Counted from the first letter of the stretch, positions 15,503 to 24,780 are shown. The stretch: DNA of 64,000 bases from Roseovarius salincola (GCF_026891095.1 NZ_JAPTNL010000003.1:62001-126000); one strand, 5' to 3'. A program made the numbers and translations. The notes: generated by a model not told the origin, from the letters alone.

Positions 15503-16576
15503 ATGAAGACGACATCGACCCAAGTGACACTTGCCACAGCGATCGCGGGCCTTCTGGCGCTGAGCCAGCCCGCGGCCGCTGAAACGCTGCGCCTGCTGAC
15601 ATGGGGCGGCTACGCACCCGAGAACGTTGTGACCAAATTCGAAGAGGAAACCGGCCACAGCGTCGAAGTGACCCTTTCCAACAACGAGGAAATGATCGCC
15701 AAGCTTCGCGCGACCGGCGGTGGCGGCTTTGATCTTGCCCAGCCCAGCCAGGACCGGATCGCCGGACCGCAGGCCGAGTTCGGCATTTACAAACCCATCG
15801 ACCTGTCCAAGATCGACTCATCTCTTTTCGTGCCCTCGATGCTCGAGGCGACCAAGGCCAACACCACCGTCGACGGCGAAGTCTATGGTGTGCCCCATGT
15901 CTGGGGCACTTCGGGCCTTGTGCTCAACACCGCCGAGGCAGACATGGTCAAGGACTACACCGACCTTTGCGCGCCCGAAGTGGCCGGCAAGGTGTCCTAT
16001 CGCCTGCGCCGCCCGACCCTGATCGGCTTTGCCTTCTCGATGGGGATGGACCCGTTCGCCGCCTATGGCGACGAGGCCGCCTATACCGAGATGATGGAAG
16101 AGGTCGAAGCCAAGCTGATCGAGTGCAAGCCCAATGTGAAGGCTTACTGGACCGGCGGCGACGAGTTGATGAACCTCCTGCGCTCGGGCGAGGTCGTCGC
16201 GGCGATGGCCTGGGACACTGGCGGCTGGAAGCTGAACGAGGACAATGCGGACGTGACCTTTGTCGCACCGACATCGGGCGCATTGGGCTGGATCGACACT
16301 TTCGTCCTGCCCGCCAAGGGCAGCGCGGATGATGCCGCCTATGACTGGATCAACTTCGTCATGCGCCCCGAGATCTCGGCGATGATCACCGATGCCGCGG
16401 GTAACTTCACCGCCTCCAAGGGCGCCGACGAATTCGCCTCGGACGCGCTGAAAGCCAAGTATCAGGCCAGTTTCCCGCCTGAAGCCGTCGACAACATCAA
16501 GTGGTATCCGCCGGTTCCCGCGGGCCTCGAGGTGATCGAGGGTGGCGTTCTCGACCGCGTCAAAGCCGCGAACTGA
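15503..16576 (+). CDS. Spermidine/putrescine-type ABC substrate-binding protein (PotD-like)
   Basis: 357 residues with a Sec signal (residues 1-21, ending AAA-E) and a mature start TLRLLTWGGYAPENVV typical of the PotD/PotF fold. Further PotD-like features are GGGGFDLAQPSQDRI, the GVPHVWGTSGL hinge stretch and the late WINFVMRPEISA. It binds a solute in the periplasm for the PotABC-like genes that follow. Acidic ligand residues of true polyamine proteins are not clear, so the substrate could be another cation or quaternary amine. The ATG at 15503 has GGGGA upstream. A hairpin with a T-rich tail follows the gene. Confidence 0.85.
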   Translation: MKTTSTQVTLATAIAGLLALSQPAAAETLRLLTWGGYAPENVVTKFEEETGHSVEVTLSNNEEMIAKLRATGGGGFDLAQPSQDRIAGPQAEFGIYKPIDLSKIDSSLFVPSMLEATKANTTVDGEVYGVPHVWGTSGLVLNTAEADMVKDYTDLCAPEVAGKVSYRLRRPTLIGFAFSMGMDPFAAYGDEAAYTEMMEEVEAKLIECKPNVKAYWTGGDELMNLLRSGEVVAAMAWDTGGWKLNEDNADVTFVAPTSGALGWIDTFVLPAKGSADDAAYDWINFVMRPEISAMITDAAGNFTASKGADEFASDALKAKYQASFPPEAVDNIKWYPPVPAGLEVIEGGVLDRVKAAN

Positions 16577-16595
16577 GACCAACGAACCCAGAGAG

Positions 16596-16632
16596 GCCCC
16601 CGCTCAAGCGGCGGGGGCTTCTTCATTTTTGA
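16596..16632 (+). terminator. Rho-independent-type hairpin between SBP and ATPase genes
   Basis: An 8-base stem GCCCCCGC (16596-16603) and GCGGGGGC (16611-16618) followed by TTCTTCATTTTT. It has the form of a terminator but lies inside the operon, so it probably stops part of the transcripts and keeps SBP mRNA in excess of the ATPase and permease genes. Confidence 0.65.
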
Positions 16633-16646
16633 AGGACCGCGACGAC

Positions 16647-17750
16647 ATGACGATTGCCGATCTTGAATGCACCGACCTGACGAAGCGTTTCGGCGACACC
16701 TCCGCCGTCGCGAACGTCTCCTTCGAAGTGCCGCCGGGGTCGTTCTTTTCCATCCTCGGGCCGTCGGGCTGCGGGAAGACAACGATCATGCGGATGATCG
16801 CGGGGTTCCTTGCGCCCACCAGCGGCGATATCCGGATCAAGGGTCGCTCGGTGCTCGATGCACCGCCCAACAAGCGCCCGGTCAACATGGTGTTCCAGCA
16901 TCTCGCGCTGTTCCCGATGATGAACATTTCCGAGAATATCGGCTACGGGCTGCGCCGTCAGGGCGTGCCAAAACCCGAGATCACCCGCAAGGTGGGCGAG
17001 GTCCTGGAACGGATCGGCCTGCCCGGTATCGGAGCGCGCAAGGTCGATGAGTTGTCAGGCGGCCAGAAACAGCGCGTCGCCATCGCCCGTTGCATGGTGC
17101 TGGAACCCGATGTGCTGCTGCTTGACGAACCGCTTGGCGCGCTTGACCTGAAGCTGCGCGAACATATGAAGATCGAACTGAAGGCGCTCCAAAGCGCGTT
17201 CGATACGACCTTCGTCTACATCACCCACGATCAGAGCGAAGCACTGGTCATGTCCGACAATATCGCGGTGATGAATGCCGGCCGTTTCGAGCAGATCGGC
17301 AGCGCGCGCGACCTTTACTACCGCCCTCAGACACCTTTCGTCGCCAGCTTCGTCGGTGACAGCAACCGCTGGCGCGGTCGCGTCGACTCCGTCTCGGGCG
17401 ACAGCCTGCGCCTGCGTAGCGAAAGCGGGCTTGATCTGTGCGGCAACAGCCATGGCCGCGCCCTGTCGGATGGCGAAGAGGCCGATATTTTCGTGCGCCC
17501 CGAAGCGATCCGCCTTGGCCAGGGTGAGGCCGATATCGCCCATTTCGACAATCGCCTGTCGGGCGAAGTGACGAGCCTGCTGTTCAACGGCGCGGCCAGC
17601 CGCATTCTTCTTCGCCCCGACAATGGCGGCGAGGAAATCGAGGTCGCCCTGCCCCAATCGGGCGAGTTCGCGCATCTGTCGCGCGGCGACAGGGTGCATG
17701 TCGGATGGTCCAGTGAACAGGGCAACTGTTTCGCGGCGGGAGCTGCCTGA
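16647..17750 (+). CDS. potA: ABC transporter ATPase (PotA-like)
   Basis: 367 residues. Walker A GPSGCGKTT, Q-loop VFQHLALFP, signature LSGGQKQRVA, Walker B VLLLDEPLGALD and the switch His in YITHDQSEAL are all intact. Residues from about 240 form the C-terminal TOBE domain (SFVGDSNRWRGRV...) of PotA/MalK-type ATPases. It powers the PotBC-like permease. The start at 16647 has GAAGGA upstream; an upstream in-frame ATG lies inside the SBP gene and would include the terminator hairpin, so it was not used. Its stop overlaps the potB start by one base. Confidence 0.92.
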   Translation: MTIADLECTDLTKRFGDTSAVANVSFEVPPGSFFSILGPSGCGKTTIMRMIAGFLAPTSGDIRIKGRSVLDAPPNKRPVNMVFQHLALFPMMNISENIGYGLRRQGVPKPEITRKVGEVLERIGLPGIGARKVDELSGGQKQRVAIARCMVLEPDVLLLDEPLGALDLKLREHMKIELKALQSAFDTTFVYITHDQSEALVMSDNIAVMNAGRFEQIGSARDLYYRPQTPFVASFVGDSNRWRGRVDSVSGDSLRLRSESGLDLCGNSHGRALSDGEEADIFVRPEAIRLGQGEADIAHFDNRLSGEVTSLLFNGAASRILLRPDNGGEEIEVALPQSGEFAHLSRGDRVHVGWSSEQGNCFAAGAA

Positions 17751-18607
17751 TGCAGGCGGCGCATCGAGTGGGCTTCGTGCTGCTTCTGACACCGCTCCTG
17801 CTGTGGCTTTCGTTGTTGATCCTCATTCCGCATGTGGACATGTTCCTCGTGTCGCTGCGCGAACGTGTCGGAGTCGGCGAGTACGCCATCAGCCTTGCCA
17901 ATTACCGCAGTTTCATCGACGAGCCGCTTTACCTCTGGACCTTCGCGCGCACCGCCGTCATGTCGGTGATGGCCACCGCGCTCACGCTGCTGATCGGCTT
18001 TCCCGTCGCTTATTACATCGCCAAAATGGCGCGCGGGCGGGTGCGCTCAGCGCTGTTCCTGCTCTGTCTCGTGCCGTTCTGGGTGTCGGAACTGGTGCGC
18101 ACCTTCGGCTGGATGATCCTGTTGCGCGAAACGGGTCTGTTCTCGTCGCTGCTGCAATGGGCCGGGCTGGTCGATGGGCCGGTCGAGATGCTTTACAACG
18201 ATGTCGCGATCATGGTCGGGCTGGTCTATACCTCGATGCTGTTCATGGTGGTCCCGCTGGTGACGACGCTCGACAGCCTTGACGATTCGGTGATCGAGGC
18301 GGGTTACGATCTTGGCGGTTCCGGCCCCTCGATCCTGCGCGAGATCGTCATTCCCCATGCCATGCCCGGCATCGTGTCGGGCTCGATCGTGGTGTTCATG
18401 CTGTCGCTGGGCAATTACCTCACCCCGATCATGCTGGGCGGCAAGGACAGCCTCTGGTTCACCGAGCTGATCTATTCGCAGTTCATCGTCCGCTTCAACT
18501 GGGAGCTGGGCGCGGCCTTTGGCTTCATGCTGCTGATCCTCTCGTCGGTCATTGTCTGGGGCACGCTTCGGCTGACCGGACAGACGCTTGAAAAGACCAT
18601 GGGCTGA
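17750..18607 (+). CDS. potB: ABC transporter permease (PotB-like)
   Basis: 285 residues with six membrane helices and the EAA loop visible as EAGYDLGGSGPSILREIVIPHAMPG, which contacts the ATPase. The long periplasmic stretch after the first helix (DMFLVSLRERVGVGEYAISLANYRSF) is usual in PotB. It forms a heteromeric channel with the next gene, starts on the last base of potA (TGATG), and ends 11 bases before potC. Confidence 0.9.
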   Translation: MQAAHRVGFVLLLTPLLLWLSLLILIPHVDMFLVSLRERVGVGEYAISLANYRSFIDEPLYLWTFARTAVMSVMATALTLLIGFPVAYYIAKMARGRVRSALFLLCLVPFWVSELVRTFGWMILLRETGLFSSLLQWAGLVDGPVEMLYNDVAIMVGLVYTSMLFMVVPLVTTLDSLDDSVIEAGYDLGGSGPSILREIVIPHAMPGIVSGSIVVFMLSLGNYLTPIMLGGKDSLWFTELIYSQFIVRFNWELGAAFGFMLLILSSVIVWGTLRLTGQTLEKTMG

Positions 18608-18618
18608 GGAGAGGCGCG

Positions 18619-19467
18619 ATGATCCCCACGATTCCCCAAAGCCGCACGATCCGCGCCGCCTATATGGCCTATGTCGTGCTGTTCTTCCTTTACCTCGCGC
18701 TGCCCCTCACGGTGGTCGCGGTCTTCGCCTTCAATGACAGCCAGTTCCCCTCGCTGCCCTGGGAGGGGTTCACCTGGGCCTGGTTCTTCGGCGACGAAAG
18801 ACCGATGATCGGCGTTTTCCACGAGCGCCCCATCCTGCGCGCCATCGGCACATCCGCCTTCGTGGGGCTGTGCGTCTCGGTGCTGGCCGTCGGGGTGGGC
18901 ACCACCAATGCGTTTCTGTTCAACCGCTACGAGTTTCGCGGGCGGGGGCTGCTCTATGTTCTGATGCTGCTGCCACTGGTCATTCCGGGGATCGTGCTGG
19001 GCATCTCGATCCTGGTGTTTTCCTCCACCGTCGCCAAGGCCGCCTCGGACATGGCCAATCTGGACCTTCAGGGATTGCGCCCCGGACTGGTGCTGGTGGT
19101 GCTGGGGCAGTTCTCGTTCATCACCACGATCGCGACGCTGGTGATCGCCGCACGGCTTCAGAAATTCGACCGCACGCTGGAAGAGGCCGCGCTCAACCTT
19201 GGCGCGGGTCACCTAACGGCGGTGCGCACCATCACGATTCCGTTCCTCATGCCCGCCATTGTCGGCGCCTTCGTGGTCGCGTTCCTGATGAGCGTCGAGA
19301 ATTTCAACACGACGCTGATGTTGGTGGGCTCCGACGCGCCGCTGACCATCGCCATGTTCGACCGGCTCAAGGAAGGATCGACACCACTGCTCAATGCCGT
19401 GTCGCTGCTGTTGATGCTGGGGTCGAGCCTGCTGGCACTGGTGATGATCATGTTCCAGCGCCGCTAG
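18619..19467 (+). CDS. potC: ABC transporter permease (PotC-like)
   Basis: 282 residues, six helices, with an EAA loop EEAALNLGAGHLTAVRTITIPFLMP. An FAFNDSQFPSLPWEGFTWAWFF segment after helix one is typical of PotC/PotI. It pairs with the permease upstream and has a GAGGAG ribosome site. It ends the Pot-like operon; a 135-base gap with its own promoter candidate separates it from the ProV-like gene. Confidence 0.9.
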   Translation: MIPTIPQSRTIRAAYMAYVVLFFLYLALPLTVVAVFAFNDSQFPSLPWEGFTWAWFFGDERPMIGVFHERPILRAIGTSAFVGLCVSVLAVGVGTTNAFLFNRYEFRGRGLLYVLMLLPLVIPGIVLGISILVFSSTVAKAASDMANLDLQGLRPGLVLVVLGQFSFITTIATLVIAARLQKFDRTLEEAALNLGAGHLTAVRTITIPFLMPAIVGAFVVAFLMSVENFNTTLMLVGSDAPLTIAMFDRLKEGSTPLLNAVSLLLMLGSSLLALVMIMFQRR

Positions 19468-19514
19468 CGGGCACCACTCTTGCGCCTGCTTCCGGCCCGT
19501 TCCGGGACACGGGG

Positions 19515-19543
19515 TTGAAAGACCGTTTCTTGGCTGCCATATG
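19515..19543 (+). promoter_or_regulatory. Candidate sigma70 promoter of the ProVWX-like operon
   Basis: TTGAAA (19515-19520), a 17-base spacer and CATATG (19538-19543), about 60 bases before the TTG start of the ATPase gene. Reasonable fit to the consensus at optimal spacing, in the gap between two transport operons. Confidence 0.4.
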
Positions 19544-19602
19544 GCCCTCATATCGAAACATCATGTCGGCTTAACCCATTTCAATGGGCTTGGAGGCTTT
19601 GT

Positions 19603-20850
19603 TTGACTGACAAAATCGTTGCTGAAAACCTTTCCAAGGTGTTCGGAGACGACCCGGATGAGGCACTCGAACTCATCCGAAGTGGCAAGACCAAGGACGA
19701 GGTTCTTGCCCAAACCGGACAAACAATCGGAGTCCACTCCGTCGATTTTTCCGTCGCCGAAGGCGAGGTCTTCGTCGTGATGGGCTTGTCCGGCTCCGGA
19801 AAATCCACCCTCGTGCGGATGCTGAACCGCCTCATTGATGCCAGTGACGGCGCCATCTATCTTGACGGCGAGGATGTCTGCACCGCCAACGCGGCGGCGC
19901 TGCGCAGGCTCAGGCTTGAAAAGATCACCATGGTCTTTCAGCACTTCGCGCTGTTCCCGCACAAGACCGTCCTCGAAAACGTGGAATACGGACTCAAGAT
20001 CGCCGGGGTTGCGCCGGACGAACGGCGTGATCGCGCGCGCGCCGCGCTGGACAAGGTCGGGCTTTCGGCCTGGGGCGATAGTCGGCCCGCGGCCCTCTCG
20101 GGCGGCATGCAGCAGCGTGTCGGGCTGGCGCGCGGCCTCGCGGTCGATCCCGAGATCCTGTTGATGGACGAGCCGTTCTCTGCCCTCGATCCGCTCATTC
20201 GCAGGGACATGCAGAACGAATTGCTGGCCCTTCAGCGCGAGTTGAAGAAAACCATCGTCTTCATCACCCACGACCTTGACGAGGCGCTGACCCTGGGCGA
20301 CCGGATCGCCATCATGAAGGAAGGCCGCTTCGTTCAGGTGGGCACGGCAGAAGAGATCGTCGGCAACCCCGCAGATGACTATGTGGCCGCCTTCACGCAG
20401 GATATCGACCGTGCGCGGGTGTTCGATGCGCAAAGTGTCATGGATGTCCCCGAGGCGCTCGACCTCGACCACGACGACCCCTCCACCGCACGCCGGCGGC
20501 TTGACGATCTTCGCCGCGACAGCCTGCATGTCCTGGCCAAGGGCGAACTTGCCGGGATCGTCACCCGCCGCTCGCTTGCGCAGGTCGAAGGCCGGCGCGG
20601 CGCGTCGCTCGGGGATGCGCTGCAACATGAAGCCCCGACCGCGCGGCCCGATACGCGGCTCTCCTCGCTTTACGGCGCCTGCCGCTCGGGCCTGCCGGTC
20701 GCCATAACCGACGACAGCGGCGAATTCATTGGCGTGGTCACGCCCGAAGCCGTGTTCGACCTTCTCGCACAGGATAACACCACGCCACGCGCGCCGGGCA
20801 CCCCTGCGGACGAGCATTCCGCGGATGCGGCACCTGCGCTTTCGGCGTGA
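19603..20850 (+). CDS. proV: Glycine betaine/proline-type ABC ATPase with CBS domains (ProV-like)
   Basis: 415 residues. The N-terminal helix region (GDDPDEALELIRSGKTKDEVLAQTG) before the ATPase core is characteristic of ProV/OpuAA. The core has Walker A GLSGSGKST, signature LSGGMQQRVG and Walker B ILLMDEPFSALD. After residue 270 two degenerate CBS repeats follow (LHVLAKGELAGIVTRRSL and LPVAITDDSGEFIGVVTPEAV), which in OpuA sense ionic strength. The start codon is a TTG at 19603 with GGAGG seven bases upstream; no in-frame ATG fits as well. Confidence 0.9.
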   Translation: MTDKIVAENLSKVFGDDPDEALELIRSGKTKDEVLAQTGQTIGVHSVDFSVAEGEVFVVMGLSGSGKSTLVRMLNRLIDASDGAIYLDGEDVCTANAAALRRLRLEKITMVFQHFALFPHKTVLENVEYGLKIAGVAPDERRDRARAALDKVGLSAWGDSRPAALSGGMQQRVGLARGLAVDPEILLMDEPFSALDPLIRRDMQNELLALQRELKKTIVFITHDLDEALTLGDRIAIMKEGRFVQVGTAEEIVGNPADDYVAAFTQDIDRARVFDAQSVMDVPEALDLDHDDPSTARRRLDDLRRDSLHVLAKGELAGIVTRRSLAQVEGRRGASLGDALQHEAPTARPDTRLSSLYGACRSGLPVAITDDSGEFIGVVTPEAVFDLLAQDNTTPRAPGTPADEHSADAAPALSA

Positions 20851-20864
20851 ATGGGGGATTGACC

Positions 20865-21785
20865 ATGTGGCAACCATCCGACAGCTTTGAAATCCCGCTC
20901 GATGCCTGGGTCGAGGCCGCCATCAAGGGCTGGCTCGTGCCCAATTTCCGCGAGGTCTTTCAGGCCATCCAGGCCCCGATCTCGCTGGTGCTCGAGGGGT
21001 TCGACAACGGCCTGCAGGCCATCCCGATGCCGGTTTTCGCCATCGTCCTCGCGCTTGTCGCCTGGAGAGTGGCCAGCCGTGGCCTGGCAATCTTTACCCT
21101 TGTCAGCCTCGCGGTGGTCGATCTGATCGGCGTCTGGTCGCAGACCATGACCACGCTGGCGATGATCCTGACCGCGGTTCTGTTCTGCGCGCTTGTGGGC
21201 GTGCCCCTCGGCATTGCGGCGGCGCGGCGCGACGGGTTCGAAAAGGGCATCCGCCCGGTGCTCGATATCATGCAGACGATCCCGCCCTTCGTTTACCTTG
21301 TGCCGATCGTGATGCTGTTCGGCGTCGGCATGACGCCGGGCATCATCGCCACGATCATCTTTGCGCTGCCGCCTATCATCCGCCTGACCAATCTTGGCAT
21401 CCGTTCGGTTCCCGCCGACCTGATCGAGGCCGCCTATGCCTTCGGCTCCTCGCCAAGGCAGGTGCTCTGGGAGGTCCAGTTGCCGCTGGCGCTGCGCACG
21501 ATCATGGCAGGGCTGAACCAGACCCTGATGCTGGCCCTGTCCATGACCGTGATCGCGGCCCTGATCGGCGCGGGCGGGCTTGGCCTGACCGTCTATACCG
21601 GCCTTGGGCGGCTCGATGTCGGGGCGGCCACAGAAGGCGGCCTGGGGATCGTGCTGCTGGCGATGATCCTCGACCGGATCACGCAGGCGCTCGGCAGCGA
21701 TGCCACCCCGCAATCGCCGGGGCTGCTGAAGACGCTGAAATCGTTCTTTCGTAAACGGGCACCGGCAGCGGCGTCACATGGCTGA
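20865..21785 (+). CDS. proW: Glycine betaine/proline-type ABC permease (ProW-like)
   Basis: 306 residues with a long N-terminal segment and about seven helices, and the EAA-like block EAAYAFGSSPRQVLWEVQLPLA. The GVGMTPGIIATIIFALPPIIRLTNLGIR sequence is typical of ProW/OpuAB. The ATG at 20865 follows GGGGGA; a GTG at 20847 in the same frame overlaps the ATPase stop but lacks a site. It forms the channel with the ATPase upstream and the binding protein at 21909. Confidence 0.92.
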   Translation: MWQPSDSFEIPLDAWVEAAIKGWLVPNFREVFQAIQAPISLVLEGFDNGLQAIPMPVFAIVLALVAWRVASRGLAIFTLVSLAVVDLIGVWSQTMTTLAMILTAVLFCALVGVPLGIAAARRDGFEKGIRPVLDIMQTIPPFVYLVPIVMLFGVGMTPGIIATIIFALPPIIRLTNLGIRSVPADLIEAAYAFGSSPRQVLWEVQLPLALRTIMAGLNQTLMLALSMTVIAALIGAGGLGLTVYTGLGRLDVGAATEGGLGIVLLAMILDRITQALGSDATPQSPGLLKTLKSFFRKRAPAAASHG

Positions 21786-21908
21786 CAACGACGCGTGCCC
21801 GTGACATTCATCCCATGTGGTCATGCACTGCCGGCATGACCGCTGATCCGCCCCCGGCGCGCGAAACGCCGGTGCGGCGACAACCTCAGAAGAAGGAGGA
21901 CTTTCGCG

Positions 21909-22958
21909 ATGATCAACAAGAAAGCGATCCTGAAAACGACGACCACGATGGCCGTTGCCGCCCTTGTGGCCATGCCCACCATGGCGCCCGCCCAGGACAG
22001 CATGCCCGGCGAAGGCGTCAGCATCGACATGGCGCGCGCCAGCTGGGATACCGGCTGGTGGCAGGCCGAAATCTACAGCCAGATGCTTCAGGAGCTGGGC
22101 TACGAGGTGTCGCGCATCACCACGCTCGACAACCCGCCCTTCTACCAGACCGTGGCGCAGGGCGATGTGGACCTTTGGGTCAACGGCTGGTTCCCCTTGC
22201 ATAATTCTTACGAGGATGCCTTCGAGAACGGCGCCGAAAAAATCGGCTATGTCGCCAAGGGCGGCGCGCTTCAGGGCTACCTGATCGACAAGAAAACCGC
22301 CGAAGAGCATGACATTACCCATGTCTCGGACATCACGAAGGACGATATCCAGGAACTCTTCGATGCCGATGGCGACGGCAAAGCCGATCTTGTCGCCTGC
22401 CCGCCGGGCTGGGGCTGTGAAACGGTGATTTCGCACCATTTCGAAGCCTATGACTGGGGCGACGACTTCAACGCCATCAAGGCGGGGTATTCCGCATCGA
22501 TGGCCGATGCGCTTGGCCGGTATCAGAACGGAGAGCCGATCTTCTTCTACACATGGACCCCGAACTGGACCGTGGGCGAACTGGTGCCGGGCGAAGACGT
22601 GGTCTGGCTTCAGATGAAGGAAACGAAACTGCCCGAGGATCAGGCGGATCTGGCCGATGCCACCACCGTCGAAAGCCTCGAAGGCTGCCGCGGCGAACAG
22701 CCCTGTGATCTGGGCTGGCCCGCCAACGATATCCGGCCTGTGGCGAATTCGGACTTCCTGGAAGAGAACCCGGCAGCCGCCGAGCTTCTGCGCCAGGCCA
22801 GAATTCCGATCAGCGCGATCTTCGATCAGAACGCCATGATGAACGATGGCGCGGACAGCCCGGAAGATCTTGAAGAGCAGGCCGCAGCCTGGATCGAGAA
22901 CAACCGCGACACGGTCGACGGCTGGCTCGATGCGGCACGCGAGGCGGCCAGCATGTAA
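21909..22958 (+). CDS. proX: Glycine betaine-type substrate-binding protein (ProX-like)
   Basis: 349 residues with a Sec signal (ends APA-Q near residue 29). The mature part is an OpuAC-fold protein with Trp-rich segments suited to an aromatic cage for a quaternary amine: WDTGWWQAE, DLWVNGWFPLH, CPPGWGCE and FYTWTPNWT. Cys residues in CPPGWGC and GCRGEQPC may form disulfides. It completes the ProVWX system, probably for glycine betaine or a related methylated amine, and AAGAAGGAGG lies just upstream. The 123-base gap before it has no other feature. Confidence 0.9.
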   Translation: MINKKAILKTTTTMAVAALVAMPTMAPAQDSMPGEGVSIDMARASWDTGWWQAEIYSQMLQELGYEVSRITTLDNPPFYQTVAQGDVDLWVNGWFPLHNSYEDAFENGAEKIGYVAKGGALQGYLIDKKTAEEHDITHVSDITKDDIQELFDADGDGKADLVACPPGWGCETVISHHFEAYDWGDDFNAIKAGYSASMADALGRYQNGEPIFFYTWTPNWTVGELVPGEDVVWLQMKETKLPEDQADLADATTVESLEGCRGEQPCDLGWPANDIRPVANSDFLEENPAAAELLRQARIPISAIFDQNAMMNDGADSPEDLEEQAAAWIENNRDTVDGWLDAAREAASM

Positions 22959-23017
22959 CGGCGACTGCCGACCGGGATTTCAACGCGGAACCCCGGCCGG
23001 CCCGCCCATCTGCGAAA

Positions 23018-23055
23018 GCCTGCGCGCCCATCGGTGCGCAGGCATTCTTTTTTTT
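23018..23055 (+). terminator. Rho-independent terminator after proX
   Basis: An 11-base stem GCCTGCGCGCC (23018-23028) and GGTGCGCAGGC (23033-23043) with one G-T pair and a 4-base loop, followed by ATTCTTTTTTTT. A textbook terminator closing the ProVWX operon. The remaining bases to 23192 show nothing further. Confidence 0.9.
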
Positions 23056-23192
23056 GGCCTCACTGCCTTCGGCGCGACCCGACAGCAGGAATGAATCGCT
23101 CGTCAGTGCGCGCGCACTCGCATAGAACCGGTGGGAAACATGCCGGCCAGCCGCGACGCAACCGGTCCTGACCCCACGAAACGAGGCCGTCC

Positions 23193-23633
23193 TTGACCAC
23201 ACCACCCGTCCCGCCCCGCCCCATCGCCGCCATCATCGCCACCGTCATCCACGACGGTCGGGTGCTGCTGGTGCGCAGGGGCAATCCCCCGAATGCGGGC
23301 CGCTGGGGTTTTCCGGGCGGCAAGATCGAACAGGGTGAGACGGTCAGCAATGCCGCGCTGCGCGAACTCTTCGAGGAAACCGGCATTCGGGCTGAGGCGC
23401 AGCAGGTAGTCACCGCTTTCGATGTGTTCGAGCGCGACGGCCAAGGCACGCTTGGGCGGCATTTCATCCTGATCGCAGTGCTATGCAAATGGATTTCGGG
23501 ATCTCCAGTGGCTGGCGACGATGCGCTCGATGCGCGCTGGTTCACCCTCGACAAACTGAACCGCGTCGACGCGGCGCTCGCTCCCGATGTCTTGCGCGTC
23601 GCGCACGAGGCTGCGGCACTGCGCCGGACATGA
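23193..23633 (+). CDS. Nudix hydrolase
   Basis: 146 residues with a complete Nudix box: G43, E49, R57-E58, E61-E62 and G64 in the GX5EX7REUXEEXGU pattern (start GKIEQGE). It hydrolyses a nucleoside diphosphate linked to another group; the short single-domain form with PGGKIE resembles ADP-ribose and MutT-like subfamilies but the substrate is not deducible. It starts at a TTG with a weak GAGG upstream. It stands alone between the proX terminator and the terminator at 23647. Confidence 0.88.
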   Translation: MTTPPVPPRPIAAIIATVIHDGRVLLVRRGNPPNAGRWGFPGGKIEQGETVSNAALRELFEETGIRAEAQQVVTAFDVFERDGQGTLGRHFILIAVLCKWISGSPVAGDDALDARWFTLDKLNRVDAALAPDVLRVAHEAAALRRT

Positions 23634-23646
23634 CCCCGGAATCGAA

Positions 23647-23676
23647 GATGCCCGCCAGAACCGGCGGGCATCCTTT
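23647..23676. terminator. Bidirectional terminator between Nudix gene and TRAP dctP
   Basis: A perfect 10-base stem GATGCCCGCC (23647-23656) and GGCGGGCATC (23663-23672) with loop AGAACC, followed by CTTTTC on the plus strand. It lies in the 61 bases between two convergent genes and could serve both; the plus strand has the better T-run. Confidence 0.75.
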
Positions 23677-23694
23677 TCTACGTGATCGCAGTGT

Positions 23695-24780
23695 TTACTG
23701 CACGCATTCGCGCAGCGCTTCGGCATCGGGGCCATCGGGCGTGCGCCCAAGGTTGAACGGTGCCGACGCATCGCGCCACTGGGCGTAGTCATCCAGGTAT
23801 TCCACCATGCTCAGATAAACCTTCGCCGAATTCGGATTGGCGCAGGCGGTCTCGACGATCACCTCGTTGGCCATTTCCTGAACGCGGGCCAGCGTTTCGT
23901 CGTCATAGCGGTTGATCTCGACGGCTTCGTCGAATTTCGCATAGGCTTCAGTGGCGCGCTTCTCGGTGAAGGCAAGCGACCACACCAGCGTCGCATCCGC
24001 CGCGATCTGCAGTTTCTCCTGCGTTTCGGGGCTCAGCGCATCCCAGGCGGACCTGTTGATCATCACGCCGAACACCGATGCGGACTGGTGCCAACCGGGC
24101 GTCGCCCAGTATTGCGTGACCTGCTGGAAGCCACCCGACCAGTCGACATTCGGGGTCGAGAATTCGGCCCCGTCGATCACGCCGCGCTCAAGCGCCTGAT
24201 AGATCTCGCCGCCCGCCATGGACACCTGATTGCCGCCGAGACGCTCAAGCAGTTTGCCCTGCTCCAGGCCCGACAGGCGCAGACGCTTGCCTTGCAGGTC
24301 GTCGAGGCTGACGATCGGCTCGTTGGTGCGGAAGCCGGATTCGTTGTTGGTCACGCCGTAAGGCAGATAGACCATGCCGTAATTGCCGTAGATCTCGTTA
24401 TAAAGATCGGCACCGCCCCATTGCTGGATCCAGTTCACGTAATCGACCGCGTTGAACAGGCTGGGAGTCGTCGCCAGGGGCGAAAACGCCGCATCGCGCC
24501 CGGCCCAGTAACCGGGCCAATCGGCACCGGCCTCGATGGTGCCGGATTCGACCGCGCCAAAGACCTCGCCCGCCGGGACGATCGCGCCGCCTTCGAAGAA
24601 CTCGATCGTCAGCTCACCGGCGGTCAGCTTGTTGGCCAGATCGACGAAATGCCGGTCGGTCTCGATCAGTTCCAGCGACGACGGCCAGGTCGTCGTCATT
24701 GTCCAACTCTCCTGCGCGGTTGCCTGTGCGGCCAACGCGCCTGCCGCGCTTGCCGCGAACGCAATTGCTTTAATGGTCAT
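23695..24780 (-). CDS. dctP: TRAP transporter substrate-binding protein (DctP)
   Basis: 361 residues, Sec signal (residues 1-22, ATA-Q). DctP features include FEGGAIVPAGEVFGAVESG, the ligand-arginine region LQGKRLRLSGLEQGK and the conserved GGEIYQALERGVIDGAEFS followed by WHQSASVFGVMINRSAW. This set resembles the branch that includes alpha-keto-acid binding proteins such as TakP, so a carboxylate or keto acid is a fair guess. It is the last gene of a dctQ-dctM-dctP operon on the minus strand, 27 bases after dctM, and ends at a terminator. Confidence 0.92.
   Translation of the reverse strand: MTIKAIAFAASAAGALAAQATAQESWTMTTTWPSSLELIETDRHFVDLANKLTAGELTIEFFEGGAIVPAGEVFGAVESGTIEAGADWPGYWAGRDAAFSPLATTPSLFNAVDYVNWIQQWGGADLYNEIYGNYGMVYLPYGVTNNESGFRTNEPIVSLDDLQGKRLRLSGLEQGKLLERLGGNQVSMAGGEIYQALERGVIDGAEFSTPNVDWSGGFQQVTQYWATPGWHQSASVFGVMINRSAWDALSPETQEKLQIAADATLVWSLAFTEKRATEAYAKFDEAVEINRYDDETLARVQEMANEVIVETACANPNSAKVYLSMVEYLDDYAQWRDASAPFNLGRTPDGPDAEALRECVQ

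Noticed and set aside
22959-23192. Small gene between proX and the Nudix gene
   Set aside because: The stretch is taken up by the terminator and a short leader; no frame has a ribosome site or family resemblance.
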